Shown here in pieces: positions 43,064 through 50,316 of a DNA stretch of 64,000 nt. The notes under the pieces are model-generated. The model did not search any database and had not been told where the DNA came from. It saw only the letters and a list, made by a program, of their open reading frames with translations. Within the stretch, counting starts at the first letter, position 1. Each line of letters starts with the position of its first letter. A program made the translations under genes and the position numbers. The DNA comes from Streptomyces sp. CB02261 (lineage in GTDB: Bacteria > Actinomycetota > Actinomycetes > Streptomycetales > Streptomycetaceae), in assembly GCF_001905665.1 (NCBI RefSeq), contig NZ_LIVX01000015.1, positions 1 to 64,000 of the forward strand, given 5' to 3'.

Positions 43064-43351
43064 ATGTGTGGAGCGCAGCCCGGCGGCCCCGACGCCTCGA
43101 CGATCAAGCCCGGTGAGACCACCATCCAGGGCTTCGTGACCAAGGACGGCCAGCCCGTCACCGGTTACGTCCGCCTCCTGGACTCGACCGGCGAGTTCAC
43201 GGCCGAGGTCCCGACCTCCGCCACCGGCCAGTTCCGTTTCTACGCGGCCGAGGGCACCTGGACCGTCCGCGCCCTGGTCCCGGGCGGCACCGCCGACCGC
43301 CAGGTCGTGGCCCAGCAGGGCGGCCTCGCCGAGGTCGCCATCGCGGTGTGA
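43064..43351 (+). CDS. sseC: DUF1416 protein, SseC-like
   Basis: 95 aa, beginning MCGAQPGGPDASTIKPGETTIQ and forming a small beta-sandwich (GFVTKDGQPVTGYVRLLDSTGEFTAEVPTSATGQFRFYAAEGTWTVRAL). It corresponds to mycobacterial SseC, always next to the sulfurtransferase. AAGGACA precedes the ATG. The exact biochemical role is not known. Confidence 0.92.
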   Translation: MCGAQPGGPDASTIKPGETTIQGFVTKDGQPVTGYVRLLDSTGEFTAEVPTSATGQFRFYAAEGTWTVRALVPGGTADRQVVAQQGGLAEVAIAV

Positions 43352-43370
43352 TCCCGCAACGCTGAACCGG

Positions 43371-43444
43371 CCGAAGGGCCGTGCCTCCTGGGGGGTTGGA
43401 CGCCATTTCCAGGACTTGAGGCACGGCCCTTCGGTCTGCCCGCG
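43371..43444. terminator. long inverted repeat after sseC
   Basis: Perfect 17-bp arms CCGAAGGGCCGTGCCTC / GAGGCACGGCCCTTCGG enclose a 40-nt loop that itself contains a CCTGG/CCAGG stem. It starts 20 bp after the sseC stop and would form a branched hairpin. Probably a terminator. Confidence 0.8.
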
Positions 43445-43495
43445 CGCAGGCCCGCCCCCACTGCTCCGGGGCGCTCCCGGACGTACGCTGAAGGT

Positions 43496-43759
43496 GTGTA
43501 CGCACGCCGCCGGCACGTCTACTTCTGGATGATGGGCGCCTGTCTGTTCCTCTTCGTGGGCGCCTGGGCCGTCGTGCGGCTCTTCTCGATGCCGGTGGCG
43601 ATCGGCATGTGCGTCGTCGCCATGCTCATCCCACCGGTCGCGGCGATGGTCGCGAACCGCCGGGGCCCCGAGGACCGCTGGTGGGACGACCCGTCGGGCG
43701 ACCCGACGTCGGACGAGTGGTGGGACGAGCTCGACGGCAAGAAGCGCCGGGAGCGCTGA
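43496..43759 (+). CDS. DUF3099 small membrane protein
   Basis: 87 aa. YARRRHVYFWMMGACLFLFVGAWAVVRLFS and a second helix (VAIGMCVVAMLIPPVAAMVANRRGPEDRWWDD) match DUF3099. GTG 43496 follows GAAG. The tryptophan-rich acidic tail (RWWDDP, DEWWDEL) is cytoplasmic or external. Function unknown. Confidence 0.88.
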   Translation: MYARRRHVYFWMMGACLFLFVGAWAVVRLFSMPVAIGMCVVAMLIPPVAAMVANRRGPEDRWWDDPSGDPTSDEWWDELDGKKRRER

Positions 43760-43775
43760 GGGGGGCGCGTACAGG

Positions 43776-44138
43776 TCAGTACACGAGGGCCTGGGTGTCG
43801 TCGGCCAGGGCCTCCTGGACGAAGACCTGCGCGCCGGCGATGCGGACACCGTCCAGGACGTCCTTCTCCGTGATCTCGCGACGGGCCGCGCACTGCGTGC
43901 AGAGCGTGATCCGCCCGGCCGCCAGGATCGAGTCGACCAGGTCCGGCAGCGGCGCCGCGTGCGGGAGTTCGAACTCGGCGGCCCGGCCCGGGAGCGCGAA
44001 CCACGCGGACTCGCCGGTCAGCCAGAGCGAGACCTCGACGCCGCTGGCGACGGCGACGGCGGCCACCGTGAAGGCCTGCGAGCAGCGTTCGGGGGCGTCG
44101 GCCCCTGCGGTCACCTTGATCACGAGCTTCTTCGCCAT
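43776..44138 (-). CDS. DsrE family protein
   Basis: 120 aa alpha/beta DsrE-like fold with the putative sulfur-handling cysteines in LCTQCAARRE and another in ERCSQAF. MAKKLVIKVTAGADAPERC is chosen as the start; an upstream in-frame start adds unlikely sequence. No good ribosome binding site is seen, but TACAGT lies about 8-13 bases upstream, so the message may be leaderless. It is the divergent neighbour of the sulfur cluster. Confidence 0.85.
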   Translation of the reverse strand: MAKKLVIKVTAGADAPERCSQAFTVAAVAVASGVEVSLWLTGESAWFALPGRAAEFELPHAAPLPDLVDSILAAGRITLCTQCAARREITEKDVLDGVRIAGAQVFVQEALADDTQALVY

Positions 44139-44241
44139 ATACCGAACTGTAATGCGCGCCCCTGCAACCCCTCGCACACCTCACGTGTCAGCTGGGTGCG
44201 CGGATGACGGAATCCGCGATTCAGGTCTCGTGGGGGGACTC

Positions 44242-45096
44242 TTGAGCAACGAAGAAAGTATCCAAAATCCGGAAACGGCACCGCCGCCGGAGGCGGAGAC
44301 CGACCCGGAAACCGCGCCTCCGGTCGCCTCGCGGCCGGAGATCCCGGATGTGTCCCCGGACACACCGCCGGCCGCCCGGCCGCGCCGCCGTGCCCTCCGC
44401 ACGACGGGCCTGATAGCCGTCGCCGCCCTCCTCGGTCTCGTCGGCGGCACGGCCGTCGGCTACCGCATCCAGGCGGACCGGGAGCCGACCCCGCTCCCGC
44501 CGCTGAACCAGCCGGGCCTGGCGTACCCGGCGAAGCCCCTCCCGAAGGGCGAGGAGCCGGACCCGCTCCCGGCCTCGGAGGACCTCCAGGCGAAGGCGCA
44601 GGGCGACCTGCGGAAGCTGCTGGTGCCGCGGCCGGCGGGCGCGCGGGCCGACGGTGAGGACGGGTGGGAGTCGCTGTCCGCGTACGCGTCGGACTACAAC
44701 TACCCCTCGTACGCCCTGGAGTTCCAGCTGGAGCAGGGACTCCGGCGGGTGGCGACCCGGTCGTGGCGGACGGGCGAGTACCGGCGCGTCACCGTCAAGC
44801 TCCTCCAGTACCGGCCCAGCGCCGGGATCGGCGCCTGGGAGCACCTGCGCGCACGGCAGACCGCCGAGATGGACGAGGACAGCGCCGACTCCCTGGGCGA
44901 GCCGGTCCCCGGTGCCGCAGACGGCCGCTACTTCCTCTATCCGGTGGAGCGCAAGGCCGGATACATGGACCTCCACCAGGCCCGTGCGTACATCCAGCAC
45001 GGAGACATCGCGGTCGAGATCTACATCTCCGACACGAGCAAGATCGCCGAGAACGACATCCGTTCTCTGGCCGAGCGGCAGCTGGGGCGCCTGTGA
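44242..45096 (+). CDS. membrane-anchored protein, paralogue 1 of 3
   Basis: 284 aa from TTG 44242 (GGGGGGA upstream; GTG 44230 is the alternative). A Pro/Glu-rich cytoplasmic segment of about 55 residues, one membrane helix (TGLIAVAALLGLVGGTAVGYRIQ) and a 210-residue external domain. It shares with the next two genes the pattern D-L-x-x-L-L-x-P-x-P-x-G, and the order anchor, short linker, alpha/beta domain. Family not recognised. Confidence 0.75.
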   Translation: MSNEESIQNPETAPPPEAETDPETAPPVASRPEIPDVSPDTPPAARPRRRALRTTGLIAVAALLGLVGGTAVGYRIQADREPTPLPPLNQPGLAYPAKPLPKGEEPDPLPASEDLQAKAQGDLRKLLVPRPAGARADGEDGWESLSAYASDYNYPSYALEFQLEQGLRRVATRSWRTGEYRRVTVKLLQYRPSAGIGAWEHLRARQTAEMDEDSADSLGEPVPGAADGRYFLYPVERKAGYMDLHQARAYIQHGDIAVEIYISDTSKIAENDIRSLAERQLGRL

Positions 45097-45872
45097 GTGA
45101 GAAGTCCGGGAGCCGCACGCGCGGGCTCCTCAAGAACGTCCTGACCGCCGTGCTCGTGCTCGGGACCGTCGGCGGCGGAGTCGCGTACACGGCCGTCACG
45201 GTCGACCGGGCCGACCGGACCGCCCCCACCGAGGCCTGGGCGCAGCCGGCCGTGACCCAGACCCCCGAGGACCCGGCCGCCGGCATCGTCAGGGGACGGG
45301 CGTCCACCCCGCTCAGCAGGCTGCTCCTGCCCGTACCCGACGGCTACGTGCTCGGCGCCGACCTCGCGGGACACGGCAACGACGGCGAACTGGCCGGCCG
45401 GCAGGCCGCGGCGCTCCTCAAGCAGGCCGGAAAGGGCACCTACGGCAAGAAGCGCAGGGAGTACGAGAAGCGGGTCGACAAGCTCGGCATCCAGGGCATG
45501 GCGACGCGCTCGTACGCCTCGGTCGAGAACGACCTCCAGGTGGAGGCGCTGGTCCTGCGCATGAAGGACAGGAAGCAGGTCCGTGCGTTCTTCGAGCTGC
45601 GGAAGGAGCTCGCCGAGCTCCTCGACCTGCGCAAGGGGCCGAAGATCAAGGACCACGCCAAGAACTCCGCCTGCTACCTGGGACCCGAGCCCGAGGGCGG
45701 CGACGAGGAGGAGCGGGAGGCCCGGCTGCGGTCCCTCATGTGCTGGGCGTACGACGGCGAGGTCATGGTCACCGTCACGGCGTTCGGCGCCGCGCCGCTC
45801 GACCAGAAGGCCGTCGCGCTCCTGGTGGAGAAGCAGCTCCGCCACATCGAGTCCCCGGGGGAGTACGTATGA
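45093..45872 (+). CDS. membrane-anchored protein, paralogue 2 of 3
   Basis: 259 aa. GTG 45093 overlaps the previous stop (GTGA). A short basic N-terminus is followed by a helix (NVLTAVLVLGTVGGGVAYTAV) and an external domain with L-S-R-L-L-L-P-V-P-D-G-Y. Two Cys (NSACYLG and SLMCWAY) may form a disulfide. It is coupled to both neighbours by 4-bp overlaps. Confidence 0.78.
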   Translation: MSEKSGSRTRGLLKNVLTAVLVLGTVGGGVAYTAVTVDRADRTAPTEAWAQPAVTQTPEDPAAGIVRGRASTPLSRLLLPVPDGYVLGADLAGHGNDGELAGRQAAALLKQAGKGTYGKKRREYEKRVDKLGIQGMATRSYASVENDLQVEALVLRMKDRKQVRAFFELRKELAELLDLRKGPKIKDHAKNSACYLGPEPEGGDEEEREARLRSLMCWAYDGEVMVTVTAFGAAPLDQKAVALLVEKQLRHIESPGEYV

Positions 45873-46711
45873 GCCGGCAGCTGACCGAGACGCCCGTCGA
45901 CGAGACGGCGCCCGCGCCGGAGCCGGAGGCTCCCGCGTCCGCCGCCCCCCGGCGGACCCGAGCCGTCCTGTGGGCCGTCGCCCGCTGGACCGCCGCCGTC
46001 GTCGTCTGCGGTGGCGTCGGCGCCGGTACCGCCGCGGGGATCACCGCGCTCGACCGGCACGAGGTGCCCGGTCTCGCGACCGAGAGCGACGGACGCTGGG
46101 AGTACCCGGTGCTCCGCCTCCCCGCGCTGCCGGCCGACCGCCTCCGCCCCTACACCGACGGCAACGAGGGCGAGGTCCACCACGCCGACCTGCGGGAGCT
46201 GCTGCTGCCCGCGCCGACCGGAGCGACGCCCGACCCGAAGCTGAAGGGCGGGTTCGTGTCCACGGACGCGTACCTCTCGCTGTACGGGAAGGAGTTCCGT
46301 GCCGAGCTGAAGCGGAGCCTCGCGGACTCCACCCTGCGGCACATCGCCGCCCGGGGCTGGACGGCGCCGGACGGCACCCGGACCACCGTCCACCTGCTGC
46401 GGTTCAGCTCGGTGGCGTACGCCGAGTCGTACGAGGACGTGGCGCTCCAGGTGGACGCGGCGGACGGCCCCCTCGCCCTCCCGGACGGAGTGGAGGACGT
46501 CGTCCTGGAGAACTTCACCGACGATGTCGACGTGCCGGACACGAGCCTGCACGCCTTCCACGAGAAGAAGCCGTACGGCCCCGAGCAGACCAGCTGGGCC
46601 TACGTCCAGGCCGGCGACACGCTGGCGCTGATCACCCTGACCCGTAAGGGCGAGGTGCCGGCCGTGCCGTTCCAGCAGACCGTCACGCTGCAGAACCAGC
46701 TGCTCGGCTAG
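45869..46711 (+). CDS. membrane-anchored protein, paralogue 3 of 3
   Basis: 280 aa. ATG 45869 overlaps the previous stop. A Pro/Ala-rich N-terminus, a helix (WTAAVVVCGGVGAGTAAGITAL) and an external domain starting near D-L-R-E-L-L-L-P-A-P-T-G. The three genes form one tight operon ended by a strong terminator; the proteins may form a hetero-oligomer at the membrane surface. Confidence 0.78.
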   Translation: MSRQLTETPVDETAPAPEPEAPASAAPRRTRAVLWAVARWTAAVVVCGGVGAGTAAGITALDRHEVPGLATESDGRWEYPVLRLPALPADRLRPYTDGNEGEVHHADLRELLLPAPTGATPDPKLKGGFVSTDAYLSLYGKEFRAELKRSLADSTLRHIAARGWTAPDGTRTTVHLLRFSSVAYAESYEDVALQVDAADGPLALPDGVEDVVLENFTDDVDVPDTSLHAFHEKKPYGPEQTSWAYVQAGDTLALITLTRKGEVPAVPFQQTVTLQNQLLG

Positions 46712-46741
46712 TCACAGCGCGCGAGACCCACCTCACCGAGT

Positions 46742-46781
46742 GGGCCGGACCCCAGCCCACTAAGCTGGGGTCCGGCCCGTT
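46742..46781 (+). terminator. terminator after the three-paralogue operon
   Basis: Perfect 15-bp stem GGGCCGGACCCCAGC / GCTGGGGTCCGGCCC with a 7-nt loop and GTT after it, 30 bp after the stop. Confidence 0.9.
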
Positions 46782-46812
46782 CCGCCTTCACCGCTCAGTC
46801 GAGGAGCACCCC

Positions 46813-46911
46813 GTGATCATTTTCTTCGAAGCTCTGCTGGTCCTGGTCTGTGTCGGCGTGCTCGCCTTCACCGGTCTGGCCGTGAAGAAGCTGTACCAGG
46901 GCCAGCGCTAA
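46813..46911 (+). CDS. 32-aa single-helix membrane peptide
   Basis: GTG 46813 opens 32 codons: MIIFFEALLVLVCVGVLAF then TGLAVKKLYQGQR. One hydrophobic helix with a basic C-terminal tail. GGAG sits 7 bases upstream, and the ORF is bounded by a terminator upstream and the nitrobindin-like gene 28 bp downstream. A short conserved streptomycete peptide of this kind is known to me only by shape; function unknown. Confidence 0.75.
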   Translation: MIIFFEALLVLVCVGVLAFTGLAVKKLYQGQR

Positions 46912-46939
46912 CCACCTCTAGAGAACGCCAGAGCTGCTC

Positions 46940-47512
46940 ATGATCGAGATCCCGTCCGACCTCAACCCGGACCTCGTCCCCCTCGCGTTCCTGATCGGCA
47001 CGTGGGAGGGCGCGGGTGTCTCCGACTTCCCCGGCGCCGAGAAGTGCAACTTCGGCCAGTCCGTGACGTTCAGCCACGACGGCCGGGACTTCCTCGAGTA
47101 CACGTCCCACTCCTGGGTCCTGGACAACGAGGGCAACAAGGTCCGCCCGCTGGAGAGCGAGAGCGGCTACTGGCGCATCGACAAGGACCGCAAGGTCGAG
47201 GTCGTCATGGTCCGTGACCAGGGCATCGTCGAGATCTGGTACGGCGAGCTCGCCGACCAGAAGCCGCAGATCGACCTGGCGACGGACGCCGTCGCCCGGA
47301 CGGCGGCCTCGGGCCCGTACTCCGGTGGCAAGCGCCTCTACGGCTACGTCAAGAGCGACCTCATGTGGGTGGGCGAGAAGGCGACCCCCGAGGTCCCGCT
47401 GCGGCCGTACATGTCGGCGCACCTGAAGAAGGTCGTGACGCCGGAGGAGGTCGCGGAGATGGCCCGCAACCTCGGCGACCTGCCGGACGACGGCATCGCC
47501 TTCTTCCGCTAG
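46940..47512 (+). CDS. nitrobindin-like heme-binding protein (FABP-like, DUF1794)
   Basis: 190 aa beta-barrel. The family motif GxWxGxG is present as LIGTWEGAG, with the C-terminal histidine-containing strand YMSAHLKKVVT near residue 164. Members bind heme b and isomerise peroxynitrite. ATG 46940 is in line with the family N-terminus. A homologue sits beside sulfurtransferase genes in mycobacteria (from memory). Confidence 0.9.
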   Translation: MIEIPSDLNPDLVPLAFLIGTWEGAGVSDFPGAEKCNFGQSVTFSHDGRDFLEYTSHSWVLDNEGNKVRPLESESGYWRIDKDRKVEVVMVRDQGIVEIWYGELADQKPQIDLATDAVARTAASGPYSGGKRLYGYVKSDLMWVGEKATPEVPLRPYMSAHLKKVVTPEEVAEMARNLGDLPDDGIAFFR

Positions 47513-47554
47513 AAGTCTGGGGGTGGCGCGCCGCGCCCTCCTACACTGGAGGGC

Positions 47555-47992
47555 GTGGTGAGCACCGACTGGAAGAGCGACCTGCGGCAGCGCGGCTATC
47601 GGCTGACGCCGCAGCGTCAGCTTGTCCTGGAGGCCGTCGACGCGCTGGAGCACGCGACGCCCGACGACATCCTCGTCGAGGTCCGCAGGACCGCGTCGGG
47701 GGTGAACATCTCCACCGTCTACCGGACCCTGGAGCTCCTGGAGGAGCTCGGGCTCGTGAGCCACGCCCATCTGGGGCACGGGGCTCCGACGTACCACCTC
47801 GCCGACCGGCACCACCATCTGCACCTGGTGTGCCGGGACTGCTCCGGGGTGATCGAGGCGGACGTCGAGGTGGCGGCCGAGTTCAAGGGGAAGCTCCGCG
47901 AGACCTTCGGGTTCGAGACGGACATGAAGCACTTCGCCATCTTCGGGCGGTGCGGGGACTGTGCCGGGAAGGACGCCGGCGCCGAGTCGTAG
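47555..47992 (+). CDS. nur: Fur family regulator, Nur-type (nickel)
   Basis: 145 aa. A winged-helix DNA-binding domain (RGYRLTPQRQLVLEAVDALEHATPDDILVEVR, VNISTVYRTLELLEELGLVSHAHLG) and a dimerisation domain with HHHLHLVCRDC and CGDC. The N-terminus VSTDWKSDLRQRGYRLTPQRQ closely matches the S. coelicolor nickel regulator Nur from memory. TACACT lies 8-13 bases before GTG 47555, so the message may be leaderless. Regulation of nickel uptake and SOD genes is expected but not shown here. Confidence 0.85.
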   Translation: MVSTDWKSDLRQRGYRLTPQRQLVLEAVDALEHATPDDILVEVRRTASGVNISTVYRTLELLEELGLVSHAHLGHGAPTYHLADRHHHLHLVCRDCSGVIEADVEVAAEFKGKLRETFGFETDMKHFAIFGRCGDCAGKDAGAES

Positions 47993-48001
47993 GCTTGCCG
48001 T

Positions 48002-48982
48002 ATGCAGCGACCTTCCACGACCAGCCCTCTGCTGTCCCTGCCCGGTGCCGTCGCCGCCGAAGGCCGCGACGAAGGTGTCGCCGCGCACTACGGCGACCTC
48101 TTCCGTGAGCAGCGCGCCCTCGCCGACGGCAAGGGTTTCGTCGACCTCTCGCACCGCGGTGTGGTCACCGTCACCGGTGACGACCGCCTGAGCTGGCTGC
48201 ACCTCCTCGTCACCCAGCACATGACCGATCTGCCGCCCGGCCGGGCGACGGAGGCGCTCGTCCTCTCCGCGAACGGGCACATCGAGCACGCCCTGTACCT
48301 CGTCGACGACGGCGAGACGGTGTGGGCGCACGTCGAGCCGGGGACGCGGGAGGAGCTCGTCGCCTACCTGGAGTCGATGAAGTTCTTCTACCGGGTCGAG
48401 GTGGCCGACCGCACGGACGACATCGCCGTCGTCCACCTCCCGGCCGGCTCCATCGCCGAGGTGCCCGAGGGCGTCGCCGTACGGGAGACCCCGCACGGCC
48501 GCGACCTGTTCCTGCCCCGGGCGGACCTGGAGTCCTTCGCCGGCTCGCACGGGCCGGCCGCCGGGATGCTCGCGTACGAGGCGCTGCGCGTCGAGGCCCA
48601 CCGGCCGCGCCTCGGCTTCGAGACCGACCACCGGACGATCCCGCACGAGATCGGCCTCATCGGCAGCGCCGTCCACCTCCAGAAGGGCTGCTACCGGGGG
48701 CAGGAGACCGTCGCCCGGGTGCAGAACCTGGGGAAGCCGCCGCGCCGGCTGGTCTTCCTGCACCTGGACGGCAGCGAGGTGCTGCTGCCGGGGCACGGCA
48801 CCCCGGTCCGGCTCGCGGCGGACGGTGAGGAGGGCCGGCAGCTCGGTTTCGTGACGAGCTCCGTCCGCCACCACGAACTGGGCCCGATCGCCCTGGCCCT
48901 GGTGAAGCGGAACGTGCCCGTGGACGCGCCGCTGATCGCCGGGACGACGGCGGCCGCCCAGGAGACCGTCGTCGAGCCGTAG
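48002..48982 (+). CDS. ygfZ: YgfZ/GcvT-like folate-binding protein
   Basis: 326 aa. Contains the diagnostic K-G-C-Y-x-G-Q-E motif (HLQKGCYRGQETVARVQNLG) with its redox-active cysteine, within a GcvT-like fold. It assists repair or assembly of certain Fe-S enzymes. It begins 9 bp after the nur stop and is probably co-transcribed. Confidence 0.92.
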   Translation: MQRPSTTSPLLSLPGAVAAEGRDEGVAAHYGDLFREQRALADGKGFVDLSHRGVVTVTGDDRLSWLHLLVTQHMTDLPPGRATEALVLSANGHIEHALYLVDDGETVWAHVEPGTREELVAYLESMKFFYRVEVADRTDDIAVVHLPAGSIAEVPEGVAVRETPHGRDLFLPRADLESFAGSHGPAAGMLAYEALRVEAHRPRLGFETDHRTIPHEIGLIGSAVHLQKGCYRGQETVARVQNLGKPPRRLVFLHLDGSEVLLPGHGTPVRLAADGEEGRQLGFVTSSVRHHELGPIALALVKRNVPVDAPLIAGTTAAAQETVVEP

Positions 48983-49012
48983 GCCGTCGGCGGGATCGGG
49001 CCCCGAGCGGGA

Positions 49013-49438
49013 TCAGACCTCGATCAGCACCGTGAACGGGCCGTTGTTCGTGAGGGAGACGCGCATCGACGCCCCGAAGCGGCCCGTCTCCACGTGGGCG
49101 CCCAGTTCCCGCAGCCGGGCCACGACCTCGTCGACGAGGGGTTCGGCGACGGGTCCGGGGGCGGCGGCGTTCCACGTGGGGCGGCGGCCCTTGCGGGCGT
49201 CGCCGTAGAGCGTGAACTGAGAGATCACGAGCAGCGGCGCGTTCACGTCCGAGCACGACTTCTCGTCGGTCAGTACCCGGACGGACCAGAGCTTTCTGGC
49301 CAATTGGGCGGCCTTCTCGGGGGTGTCGTCATGGGTCACCCCGACCAGGACGCACAACCCCTCTCCCTTGATCTCACCGACGGTCTCCCCTGCGACGACG
49401 ACGCTCGCGCCGTCGACCCTCTGCACCACAGCACGCAT
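49013..49438 (-). CDS. dtd: D-aminoacyl-tRNA deacylase Dtd
   Basis: 141 aa. MRAVVQRVDGASVVVAGETVG is the family N-terminus, with VISQFTLYGDARKGRRPTWNAAAPG and the catalytic C-terminal NNGPFTVLIEV (Gly-cisPro-type). It removes D-amino acids from tRNA. ATG 49438 is chosen from this N-terminus. Confidence 0.95.
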   Translation of the reverse strand: MRAVVQRVDGASVVVAGETVGEIKGEGLCVLVGVTHDDTPEKAAQLARKLWSVRVLTDEKSCSDVNAPLLVISQFTLYGDARKGRRPTWNAAAPGPVAEPLVDEVVARLRELGAHVETGRFGASMRVSLTNNGPFTVLIEV

Positions 49439-49500
49439 GCGTCCCAACCTACCGAGCCGACCGCAGTCCGGCGGACGAGGGGCCGAACGGGTGCAGAGCG

Positions 49501-49520
49501 CCTGCACGCGCGCGTGCAGG
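49501..49520. promoter_or_regulatory. perfect 20-bp palindrome between dtd and rsiG
   Basis: CCTGCACGCGCGCGTGCAGG, self-complementary over its full length, 57 bp before the rsiG start and 62 bp after the dtd start. It may be an operator for one of the divergent promoters. Confidence 0.5.
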
Positions 49521-49577
49521 AGTGGCACCATGCGTGTCAGGCGGTGCGGCTCCGCACCGGTCGAGGGGACGATTCAC

Positions 49578-50186
49578 ATGAGTGCACCTGGCACAGGGCC
49601 GACGCCGTCCGGCCCCGTACCGCTGACCCGCGCCGGAACCAGGGGCGGTGGGCCGGCATCGCGGCCGCCCCTGCAGCGGTCCGCCGAGGCCGCCCTGTCG
49701 GACCGGCCGCAGCCGGACCTCGGCGCGCTGCGGCTGCCCGAGCTGCGCACGCTGCGGCGGGACGCGCAGAGCGACGAGGCCGACCTGAGCTACGTACGGC
49801 GGATGCTCCAGGGGCGCATCGACATCCTGCGGGCCGAGCTGGCGCGGCGGACCGATCCGGAGGCCCCGGTCCTCGACCGGCTCTCCGAGATCCTCGCCGA
49901 CGTGCCCTCGCGGCACCGCAGTTCGGCCCGGCACGTGACGCTGTCGACGCCGAGGAGCGAGGAGTACCGGCGGCTCGCGGCCGAGATGCTGTCGGAGGTC
50001 GAGCTGTCGGACCTGACGGCCCGTACGGACGACGAGCTGCACACGGGGATGGGGCGGCTCGCCGGGTACGAGCAGCAGATCTCCCGGCGCCGCCAGCAGC
50101 TGCAGCGGACCGCCGACGACTGCAGCGCGGAGATCGCCCGCCGCTACCGGGAGGGCGAGGCCCAGGTCGACGACCTGCTGGCGTGA
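49578..50186 (+). CDS. rsiG: anti-sigma factor RsiG, c-di-GMP-responsive
   Basis: 202 aa helical protein. Two exact copies of the c-di-GMP-binding motif E-x3-S-x2-R-x3-Q-x3-D are visible: E67-S71-R74-Q78-D82 and E165-S169-R172-Q176-D180. RsiG holds the sporulation sigma factor WhiG inactive when c-di-GMP is bound. ATG 49578 starts MSAPGTGPTP. Upstream residues form a disordered Pro/Gly tail. Its 3' end is repeated downstream. whiG is not in this window. Confidence 0.93.
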   Translation: MSAPGTGPTPSGPVPLTRAGTRGGGPASRPPLQRSAEAALSDRPQPDLGALRLPELRTLRRDAQSDEADLSYVRRMLQGRIDILRAELARRTDPEAPVLDRLSEILADVPSRHRSSARHVTLSTPRSEEYRRLAAEMLSEVELSDLTARTDDELHTGMGRLAGYEQQISRRRQQLQRTADDCSAEIARRYREGEAQVDDLLA

Positions 50187-50258
50187 CCTGGCGGGGGCGC
50201 GTCGACGAGCCACCGGTGTGGTCTCGCGCGGTGCGTCGACGAGCTGTCGGCGTGGTCC
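50166..50258 (+). repeat. repeats of the rsiG 3' end
   Basis: GTCGACGA(C/G)C and surrounding 23-24 bases recur at 50166 (inside rsiG, coding its last residues), 50201 and 50235, at periods of 35 and 34 bp. The copies align as GTCGACGACCTGCTGGCGTG, GTCGACGAGCCACCGGTGTG and GTCGACGAGCTGTCGGCGTG. The copies are diverged but clearly related. Confidence 0.8.
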
Positions 50259-50316
50259 CCGCGGGGACGGGGAAACTCGGGTGCGGGCGTGTCGGGGCCG
50301 TGCGTAGGGTCGAAGG

